A DNA stretch of 64,000 nt, taken from NCBI GenBank assembly GCA_017656235.1, contig JACDOF010000006.1, positions 62,001-126,000 on the forward strand. The letters are read 5' to 3'. The notes under the pieces are model-generated. The model had not been told where the DNA came from and did not search any database. It was given only the letters and a program-made list of their open reading frames with translations. The translations under genes were made by a program, and so were the position numbers. The DNA comes from Brevibacillus sp. GTDB taxonomy: Bacteria; Bacillota; Bacilli; Brevibacillales; Brevibacillaceae. How positions within the stretch are numbered: position 1 is the stretch's first letter; the number at the start of each line of letters is the position of its first letter. This document shows positions 54,403 to 63,078 of the stretch, one piece after another.

Positions 54403-54825
54403 TTATGAAATATTTTTTTTATTCAAGATGAATCTGGCAGCTTCATCCGAAGCCCAAAATAAAAAGGAAGTTAAAGTAGAGGCTATAAAATAATTTTTAA
54501 CACCAGACCAAAAAGAACGGAAATCAAAATTTAATTCATCAAAGGCCACTAAAAGCCCAACTATGAAAACAAATGCGACACCAAATAGCAAATGAATGAA
54601 TAAGGAACATAACACCCTACCCGCCCCATTAAACCTTTTGGTCAAATAATCAGCCAAAACAGAAACAGGAACTCCATATATCAACGTGACAAAAAATACA
54701 ACCAGAGCCACAATTCCAATCGCATCAATGACCGGATGATCCTCTTTCAAAGCCAGAATCCCCATGAGCAGCACTGTAGACAGAACCGAGGTCAGAATAT
54801 ACGCCAAAAATTTTCTAAATAACAT
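54403..54825 (-). CDS. Four-segment membrane protein, unknown
   Basis: A 140-residue protein with four hydrophobic segments (about residues 7-26, 35-60, 68-92, 110-127) and small polar ends. GGAGAG lies before the ATG. AT-rich, bounded by an IS481 fragment on the left and a group II intron remnant on the right. No known family recognised. Confidence 0.65.
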   Translation of the reverse strand: MLFRKFLAYILTSVLSTVLLMGILALKEDHPVIDAIGIVALVVFFVTLIYGVPVSVLADYLTKRFNGAGRVLCSLFIHLLFGVAFVFIVGLLVAFDELNFDFRSFWSGVKNYFIASTLTSFLFWASDEAARFILNKKNIS

Positions 54826-54884
54826 CGAATCTCTCCTTATGTGTGTCTGGCCTAATAATATATATTTTTATTTTTTCAATCGAG

Positions 54885-55030
54885 TAGGAGGGGGCGGCTA
54901 ACCTCCGTCCTCTCACACCATCCAGATTCCTCCTCACGGCGGACCGCCTTGCACTTGGCTAGCGGTAGGCACTCGCCAGCTCCCGTTGAGACTTTCACCC
55001 TAAAGATAGACGCCCATGCTGGGCGTACAG
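54885..55030 (-). mobile_element. Group II intron remnant
   Basis: On the minus strand GTACGCCCAGCATGGGCG, then AGGGTGAAAGTCTC and GCTAGCCAAGTGCAAGGCGG match the conserved 5' domain I of bacterial group II introns. It is followed by TCCGCCGTGAGGAGG and ends near a CCCCCTCCTACTCGA stretch. The maturase gene and most of the intron are gone. Confidence 0.65.
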
Positions 55031-55035
55031 AATAA

Positions 55036-55067
55036 CCAATAAAAGGGCTTTTCGGCCCTTTTATTGG
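55036..55067. terminator. Perfect hairpin terminator
   Basis: CCAATAAAAGGGC (55036-55048) and GCCCTTTTATTGG (55055-55067) pair without mismatch around TTTTCG. Lies between the intron remnant and the third IS481 fragment. Confidence 0.8.
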
Positions 55068-55325
55068 ATGTACCTGGCCCTAAACGATATCGAACACCGA
55101 AAAACCCGGGTACGACGCCAGCAAAACGGATTCGTAGAGCGCTTTAACCTGGAGGAACTGCAACGAGAACTCGATGCATGGTTGGTTCACTACAACACGG
55201 AAGGACCCCACCGCGGATACCGCAACATGGGAAAACGCCCATAGAGACAATTACCAATTATCTGTCAGAATTAGAATCTGAATCTATGAAAACTGTACGG
55301 AAAGAAGCTTAACTGTACAAACAAT
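55068..55325 (+). pseudogene. IS481-type transposase fragment, third copy
   Basis: Reads YLALNDIEHRKTRVRRQQNG and FVERFNLEELQRELDAWLVH, then NTEGPHRGYRNMGKR, before a frameshift. The stretch between FVERFN and the LEELQ segment is deleted relative to a whole transposase. Same family as the fragments at 52855 and 53860. Confidence 0.8.
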
Positions 55326-55419
55326 GCACATAACAAGATGAAGATTAACATTTCCATTCTTCTTCCCCCACGTGTGTATAGGCCCCAAGAGAGGGGCATT
55401 TTCTTAAATCAACAATCTG

Positions 55420-55545
55420 TCCCCGGTTTTGACCTGGATGCTGCGGGGAGACACACCTTTGGCTTACATGATTTGATCTTCGTTCCCTATGACATTGGTT
55501 TGGTTCTTTTTGACGATGGTCGGCTCAAACTCACCGCCCCTGTGC
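55420..55545 (-). pseudogene. IS256-family transposase fragment
   Basis: The minus strand reads [24 protein letters not shown], a stop, then AKGVSPRSIQ, the middle of IS256-type transposases (GEFEP...YAKGxSxRxIQ). It abuts and slightly overlaps the 3' end of the sigK exon, so the last sigK residues may derive from the insertion. Confidence 0.75.
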
Positions 55546-55824
55546 CTGTTTGGTCCGGTAAAACTCGTGAAACAGCTTCATCAACGCCCGCTTCTCTATC
55601 CGCGATACGTACGAACGGGAGATCCCCAGCTCTCGTGCAATCTCCCGCTGTGTCTTTTCTTTATCCTTGTCAAGACCAAACCGACCGATGATGACTTCTT
55701 TTTCTCGGTCGTCAAGGACATGGATGTATTGATAAATCTTATTGCTCTCCAGCTTGAGCTGGACTGCATCGACCACTTCGTCACTTTCCGTACCAAGTAC
55801 ATCGATAAGGGTGATTTCATTCAC
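55531..55824 (-). pseudogene. sigK: C-terminal exon of sporulation sigma factor K (spoIIIC-like)
   Basis: A 97-codon fragment reading (M)[20 protein letters not shown], then [18 protein letters not shown] and the region 4 helix-turn-helix [22 protein letters not shown], closely matching the last about 100 residues of SigK (whole protein about 235). The N-terminal half is not in the window. Homology begins at the Asn-Glu codons where Bacillus subtilis sigK is split by the skin element. The C terminus (RTKQAQGR) runs into an IS256 fragment. SigK drives late mother-cell genes. It is either the 3' exon of a split sigK or a broken remnant. Confidence 0.85.
55817..55821 (-). other. Candidate skin-type recombination core AATGA
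   Basis: AATGA, spanning the Asn-Glu codons at the first residues of the sigK exon, equals the 5-base core at which skin is excised in Bacillus subtilis. Its exact codon position is the evidence; five bases alone would be weak. Confidence 0.5.
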
Positions 55825-55984
55825 CTCAACGGATTGTCTGTTGTTTTGTTTTCCATAGAATGTTCTTCACCAACTCGGGTCTGGTTGTTTTTCAGAGAAC
55901 AATGTTCTTGTCCACTAAAACCAATGTTTTTGACCAACCGCCGAGTTCTCGTGCGCCATATAATTCCTGATCTAAGCCTGTTTT

Positions 55985-57466
55985 CTAGGTTAATAATCTC
56001 TTCAACCTACCTGAGTCCTTAAGCTTCTTTAGTTCCAGAACAATTGGTACATCGGCCAGAAGGAATTCATTTTCATTTAATTCTTCAGGAAAAACCCATT
56101 TTATTTCTTCATGCACTAATGATTTAACTTCCCCCTCAACTCTCTTAACAAAATAGGTCATCAACCTAATAATCCTTTCATGAAATTTATAAATACTCTC
56201 TCTAAAGTACCTCTGTACTTTGACTTTAATGTTTAATTCTTCTTTCAATTCACGGCGTAAACATCTCTCAGGGGTTTCATTTAATTTCAGCTTTCCGCCC
56301 GGAAACTCCCACTTGCCAGCGTTTTCATCGATTCCTCCTCGTTTAGCAATAAGAACTTTACCATTCTCTATAAGAATACCCGCTGCAACAGTGATCACAT
56401 CAGCTGCATGATGAACTTCTCTATGGCAATTTGGGCAAAGTGCTATTGCATTTTCGACAGTGTCTTCTCCACCTTCTGCTAGGGGTATTTTGTGATGCAC
56501 TTCAAGATACGGGGTAAGATCACTAGCACGAACGAACGGTGCTGGTTTTCGACATTTCTCACAAACACCTTTAGCCCGTTCCAAGACCTCCACAATGACA
56601 TCGGGGTTTCGTATAAATTGGGTTGAGGTAACTAACAGCTTACCCGGTATTTTATCTACTTTAAGTAAACGATTTCGCCTTTCAGTTCTGGACCTAACTC
56701 TTGCCAATTGAACCTGCTTACTAACCTCTTGGTCATATTCTTTCTGGGTAATAGCTTTCCTTACGAATAACGAATTAATCTTATGAAGCATAAACCATCT
56801 TGATCCATCGCTCGGATCATAGTGATGACTCTCATAACGAAATATTCCTATTAAGGTCAGTCTGGTATCTTGCTTTTCGAATACATAAATCGGAGTATTT
56901 GTTTTATTTGAGTTAATAATCGCTGAGTTATATTTATAGTCTGGATTAAATACACCTTTGAGGCTATACATGTAGTACTTTAGTATATGATTTGGTTCAA
57001 TCCACTTGTTTGGGTACTTCCCTTCTTCAAAAGTGCACTTTACAAAAATGGCTTGGTAATTTGGTTCATCACCAATAAGATATATTCCAGATTGCGTGTC
57101 GTACGTTTGCGCAAATATTGAAATATCCCAAGACGTATATTCCTTACCTATTACGAAATCATCAATTACAGTAACATCATCTATGTAATGTGCAAACTTT
57201 TCTATGAACTCTGGATATAAGTCCTCATATGTTTTTAGACCAAGTTCCTTGAAACGATCATAAAGTGCCCTTTTCGGATCTCCTATAGGTGGTATAACCT
57301 CAAAACGTTGTAAGTATCTTTTCAAATCACCAATCTTCTTCATTCTCTGAACAATAGTTTTAGAACGAGTTACTTTATTCTTATATATGTCCTCTAATTC
57401 AGGATGTAAAAGAGCCGGGTCTTCTACCTCATCTACAACGAAGTTGATAGCATCTTCTATATTCAT
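55985..57466 (-). CDS. HNH endonuclease-Nudix hydrolase fusion, candidate defence protein
   Basis: A 493-residue protein with three parts. Residues 1-80 are helical. About 105-250 (GKEYTSWDISIFAQTYDTQSG ... YVFEKQDTRLTLIGIFRYES) resembles reader domains found next to HNH nucleases (DUF3427 or SRA-like), tentatively. About 302-353 is an HNH domain with CEKC, LEVHHKIPLAEGG and CPNCHREVHH. About 357-493 is a Nudix domain with the box GGKLKLNETPERCLRRELKE plus EL. ATG at 57466 follows AGAGGTG. AT-rich, lies within the accessory region beside recombinase and CRISPR. A role against modified phage DNA plus nucleotide clean-up is speculation. Confidence 0.8.
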   Translation of the reverse strand: MNIEDAINFVVDEVEDPALLHPELEDIYKNKVTRSKTIVQRMKKIGDLKRYLQRFEVIPPIGDPKRALYDRFKELGLKTYEDLYPEFIEKFAHYIDDVTVIDDFVIGKEYTSWDISIFAQTYDTQSGIYLIGDEPNYQAIFVKCTFEEGKYPNKWIEPNHILKYYMYSLKGVFNPDYKYNSAIINSNKTNTPIYVFEKQDTRLTLIGIFRYESHHYDPSDGSRWFMLHKINSLFVRKAITQKEYDQEVSKQVQLARVRSRTERRNRLLKVDKIPGKLLVTSTQFIRNPDVIVEVLERAKGVCEKCRKPAPFVRASDLTPYLEVHHKIPLAEGGEDTVENAIALCPNCHREVHHAADVITVAAGILIENGKVLIAKRGGIDENAGKWEFPGGKLKLNETPERCLRRELKEELNIKVKVQRYFRESIYKFHERIIRLMTYFVKRVEGEVKSLVHEEIKWVFPEELNENEFLLADVPIVLELKKLKDSGRLKRLLT

Positions 57467-57573
57467 ACCGACACCTCTAACATGTAATATATTGAAGAAC
57501 GATTTTGGAAAGCATCTCCATCTCATCATTGCTACATTACTAGATTGTGTAGAGCATCACTAATCTTAAGGCA

Positions 57574-58896
57574 CTATTCTTCTTCAACTGTATATGTCCC
57601 ATCGCTTTTCAAGCGTATGCTTACATTTCGTTTTTTTCCGCTAACCGTAATTTCACCAAAATACGATTTATAGTTTTTGGTACCTGCATTAAAATTTACC
57701 TCCCACCAATACTTATCATTAAATCGGACATCCCAGATACGAAGGGTATCGCTATCTACCTTAGAAGCCTTGCCTAAACCGAAGAAAGTTAGAGTTTGTT
57801 TCTTAAGTGACTCGTCCTCAAGAACAAGATGTACATATACTTCAGATAATGGAATCTCCTCTTTATACACCCATTCACCATTCGGATTAATAAATCCCTG
57901 AAGGCCATCTTCCTTGATCCACGCATATCCTTCGGAAAACGAATTAACTTGCAACAAATTATTCCAAACCCAATCCCCTTTTTTGTTAATAAGTCCGCTA
58001 TTATAAGGGCCCATCGATACGACAGCTAGTCCATCATTAAACCCATCAATATTCTCTACTTCCATAGGAGGAATCACCCACTGATTTGATTTATTGATGA
58101 CCCCCCATTTACCATTTAATTGAACGCTTGCAACACCTTCTGAGAAACTACGAGCACGATCATATTGTGGTTGGATAATCCATTGTCCCTTTTTATCTAT
58201 AAAACCTACCTTGTTATTTATGTATACGAGTGCAACTCCTTCATGAAAGTCACCTGCAAAATCAAACTTTGGTTTTATTACCCAATCACCATTTTTATTT
58301 ATATAGCCATATTTCCATGGTTTTTCAGCTTGCCTAACCAAAGCTAAGTCCTCGGAAAATGATCGTGCATCATAAAATTTACGTGGTTTTATAACAAAGT
58401 TTCCCGTTTTATCTATCCACCCATACTTGTCCCACACCTTAACTAAAGCAAGCCCATTTTGAAAAGTTCTAAAAGAATACCCTGGCTTTCCAATGATTAC
58501 AAATTTTCCGGCCTTGTCAATATATCCGGTTATCTTAGACCCATTTTCTGTAGTTGAAACCAACGCAAGTCCTTCTGCAAACCGAGATGCACTCGAAAAT
58601 TTTGGGGGAATTACCCATTTTCCCGTTTTATCAATAAAGCCATAGGATCCTTCAGATGAAACAACTGCAAAGCCTTCAGAAAATCCTTCAACCATATCAT
58701 ACTTTGGTGGAATGACCCATTTTCCGTAAACATCTATGTAACCATACTTCTGTGATTCTTCATCAAAACGAGGCATCAATCCTTCAGACAAACCACCAGA
58801 ATATACATAAGCGTCAACGGGATTGGAAAAGGATATTTCCATTAGAATGACAAACATCATAATAAAAAATGTTTTTATGAATATTTTATAACTCAT
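57574..58896 (-). CDS. Secreted WG-repeat protein
   Basis: A 440-residue exported protein: signal peptide (about residues 1-29, ending NPVDA) and about nine WG (KWG) beta-repeats of 40-45 residues, each of the form YGYID-x-GKWVIPPKYD-x-FSEGFAVV, spanning residues 45-345; a C-terminal region of about 100 residues has no recognised domain. WG repeats form propeller-like folds; function unknown. ATG at 58896 has GAGGTG 6 bases before it. AT-rich, in the same accessory block as the HNH-Nudix gene but separately translated. Confidence 0.88.
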   Translation of the reverse strand: MSYKIFIKTFFIMMFVILMEISFSNPVDAYVYSGGLSEGLMPRFDEESQKYGYIDVYGKWVIPPKYDMVEGFSEGFAVVSSEGSYGFIDKTGKWVIPPKFSSASRFAEGLALVSTTENGSKITGYIDKAGKFVIIGKPGYSFRTFQNGLALVKVWDKYGWIDKTGNFVIKPRKFYDARSFSEDLALVRQAEKPWKYGYINKNGDWVIKPKFDFAGDFHEGVALVYINNKVGFIDKKGQWIIQPQYDRARSFSEGVASVQLNGKWGVINKSNQWVIPPMEVENIDGFNDGLAVVSMGPYNSGLINKKGDWVWNNLLQVNSFSEGYAWIKEDGLQGFINPNGEWVYKEEIPLSEVYVHLVLEDESLKKQTLTFFGLGKASKVDSDTLRIWDVRFNDKYWWEVNFNAGTKNYKSYFGEITVSGKKRNVSIRLKSDGTYTVEEE

Positions 58897-59334
58897 TATT
58901 TTCACCTCACCCTATTAACCCGTAATAATGAAGACCTTTGACGTCCACCCCCAAAAATGTACACCTCACCTATTTTGGGAATTTTAGATAGAATTCGACA
59001 AATAGGATTATAGTCCTTTTTAACTCCAAAAAATTACAAAATACGCAATCTTCATTTAAAGATGAGGAGATGGTTCTTCTATTTAATGGTACGCACATCC
59101 TTCTAGTTTGAATAAATCCCAATGCCACTAACCGTAATGCACAAAAAATTCCTCCAGCAAAAAGCAGCTGGAGGGTTCGACACTATCGTTCGTTCATATA
59201 CATTTTTCCTCGCCTTAAATGCAAACATGTAGACTGCTCAAGTTGATTACTCAATTGATCCTTAACGAACACTATCTGTTCTTTAAAAGACGGGAGATCC
59301 TATTCAATCATCTTCCTTACCTGCTTCGCGGTGA
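58897..59334. other. Gap between WG-repeat gene and IS256 remnant
   Basis: No gene seen. At 58935-58960 GTCCACCCCCAAAAATGTACA resembles the ends of IS21-type or related elements (weak). A terminator lies at 59143-59174. The rest is AT-rich and unassigned. Confidence 0.4.
59143..59174 (-). terminator. Terminator downstream of the recombinase
   Basis: CCTCCAGC and GCTGGAGG form an 8-base stem with an 8-base loop, followed by AATTTTTT on the minus strand. Confidence 0.75.
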
Positions 59335-59530
59335 TCCTAGTTAAGTCCGTATAATTGTGTAAAAATATGAGTCTCTTAAAAAATAAAGGAGCCATATGAA
59401 AAACCCCTCGGTTAGAATGAAGTTTGCGGACACCATTCTTAAGAGAGGAGTTTTTGTTATGGCTCAATACCAGATTAGCGTAGATTCCAAGCTTTTGCAT
59501 CAGCTTTCTGATGTGAACCAATTGCAAAGC
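59335..59530 (+). mobile_element. IS256-family left end with truncated transposase
   Basis: AAGTCCGTATAATTGTGTAAAAA resembles the terminal repeat of IS256-type elements (written in two parts: AAGTCCGTATAATT, GTGTAAAAA). At 59460 the transposase opens MAQYQISVDSKLLHQL, the usual start of this family, and stops making sense after about 24 codons at 59530, where the recombinase gene begins on the other strand. Confidence 0.75.
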
Positions 59531-59532
59531 AA

Positions 59533-60991
59533 TTACACTTCTTGACGGCTCCGGAATGTAAAGTCGATGTCGATTGTTCCATCTTGGTGAACGATAATCT
59601 CGTTTATCAGGGCTTGAAATGCAAGGAACAGGTCCTGATCCTGGTTCTTCAAGGCGCGGAACGCCTCTATGATGGACCGAATCTCTGTGTCCGTGTGAGC
59701 CTGGTTTTCCAATAGGAAGATGTTGTCCTCACACTGTCGGATGGCCTCATCCAGTTCGATCCGCTTTGCCTCGAATTCACCCTTGTCGATGAGCCGCTCA
59801 AGGAACAGATCGAGCAGCCCCTTTTTCTTGTTCTGAAGTTGCTGCAGTTGCTTCCTCAGAACCGCCAGGTCTTCCTGCCGGCGCTTTTCGAAATCACTGG
59901 TGAAGTTGAGCGAGATCGACTGCCCCTCCTCAAGCAGCCGGCCAATCACCAGCTCCCGGAAGTCTTCGTAACGGATCGGGTCATGATTGACGCAACCGTC
60001 ATGCGCAGCACGTCGGTATTGACTGCACTTCAAATAATCCCAGTACGTGCGCTCACCGTCTTTTCTCTGCTTCCAACTTCGGACAATGACCATATTGAAT
60101 CCGCATACAGCACACTTTGCCATACCTCGAAACTCATTCCATGGAGTGAACTTCTTCCGCTTGTTCTTCGTGTCCTTGTTGTTCGCTTTCTCCCATGCTT
60201 CGCGTGAGATGATGGCCGGATGATGATCTCGAAAGATAATCCATTGTTCCCGAGGGTTTCGGATCTGTTTCTTCCGGCCACCGACTTTCCATGACGAAAT
60301 TGCCGCAGTATATGGGATTGTGGATAAGCCTATGTACGGATGTGACCTGCCAAATACGCCCCAGTTTAGGAGGGACCCCCATTCCGTTGAGTTCCTTTAC
60401 TATCCTCTTGTATCCCCACCCTTGATTGTACCAGTCAAATATCTGTCGCACATACATAGCTTCTTCCTCATTAATTACGAGCTTACCATCTACTTTGTCG
60501 AAACCATATGGGGTTTTGCCGATATGTTCGCCCCTGCGGACTTTTGCGGCCAAGGCGGCAGAAACACCGGCAGAAAGAGTACGGCTATACTGCGCTGCGA
60601 AAAGACTCCATAGCTCGAACGACATATCATTTTTTCCCGCTTTATGGGAGTCGTACCCTTCCTCGACGGAGATGATTCGGACACCGTGCGCAAGGAGGAC
60701 TTCCCGGATCTCAAGCGAGTCCTTCAAATCTCGTGCAAGGCGGGAGATCGACTTGAACACGGCCATTTTGATCTCTTTTTTCTTCGCTTTTTCCAAGATC
60801 AGTTGGATAGCCGCTCGATCAAGAAAGGTTGTACCGCTGATCCCTTCGTCCTTGAACACACAGTTTTCGTCCCAGATAAAACCATTTCTTTCCAACCGAT
60901 TCCGACAGATGTCAATTTGGTTCTCTACAGACGAGACCTGTTCATCTCGATCGGTTGAGATGCGCACATAAACTGCATAGTCCTTTCCCAT
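59533..60991 (-). pseudogene. Large serine recombinase, frameshifted
   Basis: Read in two frames it gives about 485 residues. N-terminal frame (60991 to about 60290): resolvase domain YAVYVRISTDRDEQVSSVEN with the catalytic Ser of RIST, then SRLARDL and the recombinase domain RRGEHIGKTPYGFDK ... VHRLIHNPIYCGNFV. C-terminal frame (about 60285 to 59533): QIRNPREQW, AIISREAWEKAN, zinc ribbon CAVCGFNMV ... KCSQ and a coiled coil. The total length, 3n+1, fits one inserted base near 60290. The family includes SpoIVCA, the recombinase that excises skin; orthology is not shown. Either inactive, or the frameshift is a sequence error. Confidence 0.85.
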
Positions 60992-61040
60992 GAACCTATC
61001 CTCCCGCAGTCCGCAATTGGCTTACATACGATTATACCAC

Positions 61041-62601
61041 GTTTCAATCCACGCCCGCGCACAGCGGGCGACTACCGAATGGCTGCATGAACTGTGTGCG
61101 AAGCTGGAGTTTCAATCCACGCCCGCGCACAGCGGGCGACTAGAGGCGTCCGCCGGTGAACGTAAGTGTTTTCGAGTTTCAATCCACGCCCGCGCACAGC
61201 GGGCGACTGGGGATGATTATGTTGCTTGTGTTTGTTATAGATGTTTCAATCCACGCCCGCGCACAGCGGGCGACAGTATTCTCTTGGTTTTCCGCCGACT
61301 CTGGGTGTGTTTCAATCCACGCCCGCGCACAGCGGGCGACGTGCATTCTGCAAAGTATTATGGAGTATCTGAGGTTTCAATCCACGCCCGCGCACAGCGG
61401 GCGACACCGGTCGGCGCTATTTTTTATCATCGCGTGAGGGGTTTCAATCCACGCCCGCGCACAGCGGGCGACGTATTCTCTGGGTTTTCCGCCGAGTCTG
61501 GGTGTGTTTCAATCCACGCCCGCGCACAGCGGGCGACGAGGATTGATGCCGCGAACAGGCAGATCAAGATCGTGTTTCAATCCACGCCCGCGCACAGCGG
61601 GCGACTGATTACTCTTTGCCGTCCTGATTCTCTGACGTAGTTTCAATCCACGCCCGCGCACAGCGGGCGACGTCACATACGACATCCTTGCCGTCAATGC
61701 AATCGAAGTTTCAATCCACGCCCGCGCACAGCGGGCGACCAACCGGTCCGCCTCCCTCGCGATGGTAAAGCTATGTTTCAATCCACGCCCGCGCACAGCG
61801 GGCGACGTCACATACGACATCCTTGCCGTCAATGCAATCGAAGTTTCAATCCACGCCCGCGCACAGCGGGCGACTGTAAACTCTTATTTCCGCCGCACCT
61901 TGGATCATGTTTCAATCCACGCCCGCGCACAGCGGGCGACAATCATGTCCACGAGTTCTTTCGCGCCACTCCGGTTTCAATCCACGCCCGCGCACAGCGG
62001 GCGACCAAAATCGCCGTCGGTTAGAGTTGTTCTATACAGTTTCAATCCACGCCCGCGCACAGCGGGCGACAGTCAAAACCAGGGCGACTATTGCTGCTAT
62101 CTGTAGTTTCAATCCACGCCCGCGCACAGCGGGCGACTCTTCCGGAGTCGATCATCGAACTGGTAAAGGGGTTTCAATCCACGCCCGCGCACAGCGGGCG
62201 ACAGGGGAAACGTCACATCACGTGGTGCGTAGAAGGGGTTTCAATCCACGCCCGCGCACAGCGGGCGACTTAAAACTAAAAATATATTACAATATTATCA
62301 AGTTTCAATCCACGCCCGCGCACAGCGGGCGACTCAAACTCCTGCAGCAGGTGATACAAATCGAGAACGGTTTCAATCCACGCCCGCGCACAGCGGGCGA
62401 CATAATCCTATGCTTTCCTGTTATCAGGGAACTAATGTTTCAATCCACGCCCGCGCACAGCGGGCGACTTCCTAGCTTTTCTAAGGGATTCAAGCCTTTT
62501 TAGGTTTCAATCCACGCCCGCGCACAGCGGGCGACATACAAGATGCATTATCAATGGAGGGATAAAAATGTTTCAATCCACGCCCGCGCACAGCGGGCGA
62601 C
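61041..62601 (-). CRISPR. Type I-C CRISPR array, 24 repeats and 23 spacers
   Basis: The 32-base repeat (GTTTCAATCCACGCCCGCGC then ACAGCGGGCGAC on the plus strand) occurs 24 times with no clear change; spacers are 33-37 bases. On the minus strand it ends ATTGAAAC, the type I-C crRNA handle, so transcription runs from the cas2 side leftward. Repeat starts include 61041, 61109, 61176, 61243, 61309, 61374, 61441 and 62570. Spacers 10 (61672-61707) and 12 (61807-61842) are identical; spacers 4 (61275-61308) and 7 (61473-61505) nearly so. Confidence 0.97.
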
Positions 62602-62773
62602 GGTACTTACAATAAACACTTGTCACACTTACGTTTTTCTACCATTTTCCGCGAACCCCAAACATGATGTTTCAATTCAGATCCACCCTCAACCGGGTAG
62701 AATATCACAATTATAGAGGAATCAGGCGTGCGAACCCCACTGGGTCCTAATGTTCACTTGGGGTTCGCACTCA
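62602..62773 (-). promoter_or_regulatory. CRISPR leader
   Basis: It lies between cas2 and the first (newest) repeat. The minus strand contains the inverted pair GTGCGAACCCC ... GGGGTTCGCAC, then GTTTGGGGTTCGCGG nearer the array, as in leaders of other type I-C arrays I remember. A repeat-like stretch (GGTGGATCTGAATTGAAAC) sits at 62669-62700 inside it. New spacers should be added at its left edge, 62601. Confidence 0.8.
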
Positions 62774-63064
62774 TTAAATCATCATTAATCCCTCCGGATC
62801 ATACCCCTGTTTTGCACCAATATGGTCTATCTTCCCTTTCCATTTTGACCCCAGGTGATAAAACCGCAAACTATCAGCTTCTGGATCAATTATCTTTTTC
62901 AATTGAAACTGCAATTCTGCAAACTGATGCGGATCTACCAAGCACTCAAACACTGAATTTTGCACACGTTGTCCGTAATTTTCACATAACGTAGCGACCT
63001 TACGCAGTCTTTTTTGCCCTGAAACAGACTGTGTACTGACATCATAAGTGATTAACACCATCAT
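62774..63064 (-). CDS. cas2: CRISPR-associated endoribonuclease Cas2, type I-C
   Basis: A 96-residue Cas2, half of the Cas1-Cas2 spacer integrase. Opens MMVLITYDVSTQS (catalytic-type Asp of the ferredoxin fold) and has RVQNSVFECLVD. Length is normal for I-C. Starts 15 bases after cas1 ends. Either of two ATG codons (63064 or 63061) could be used; both lie after AGGTGATGA. Confidence 0.95.
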   Translation of the reverse strand: MMVLITYDVSTQSVSGQKRLRKVATLCENYGQRVQNSVFECLVDPHQFAELQFQLKKIIDPEADSLRFYHLGSKWKGKIDHIGAKQGYDPEGLMMI

Positions 63065-63078
63065 CCATTCATCACCTG

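Noticed and set aside
55338-55691. 117-residue plus-strand frame over the IS256 fragment and sigK
   Set aside because: Minus-strand translation matches IS256 and SigK families; plus frame is a shadow.
59300-59527. 75-residue minus-strand frame over the IS256 end
   Set aside because: The plus strand reads as the start of an IS256 transposase with terminal repeat, which explains the sequence better.
61042-62503. Long plus-strand reading frames across the CRISPR array (for example 61.0-61.6 and 61.9-62.5 kb)
   Set aside because: They only read through repeats (SIHARAQRAT and NPRPRTAGD patterns) because the repeat has no stop; they are array shadows, not genes.
62728-62994. 88-residue plus-strand frame over cas2
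   Set aside because: Antisense to cas2 and the leader; no ribosome site.
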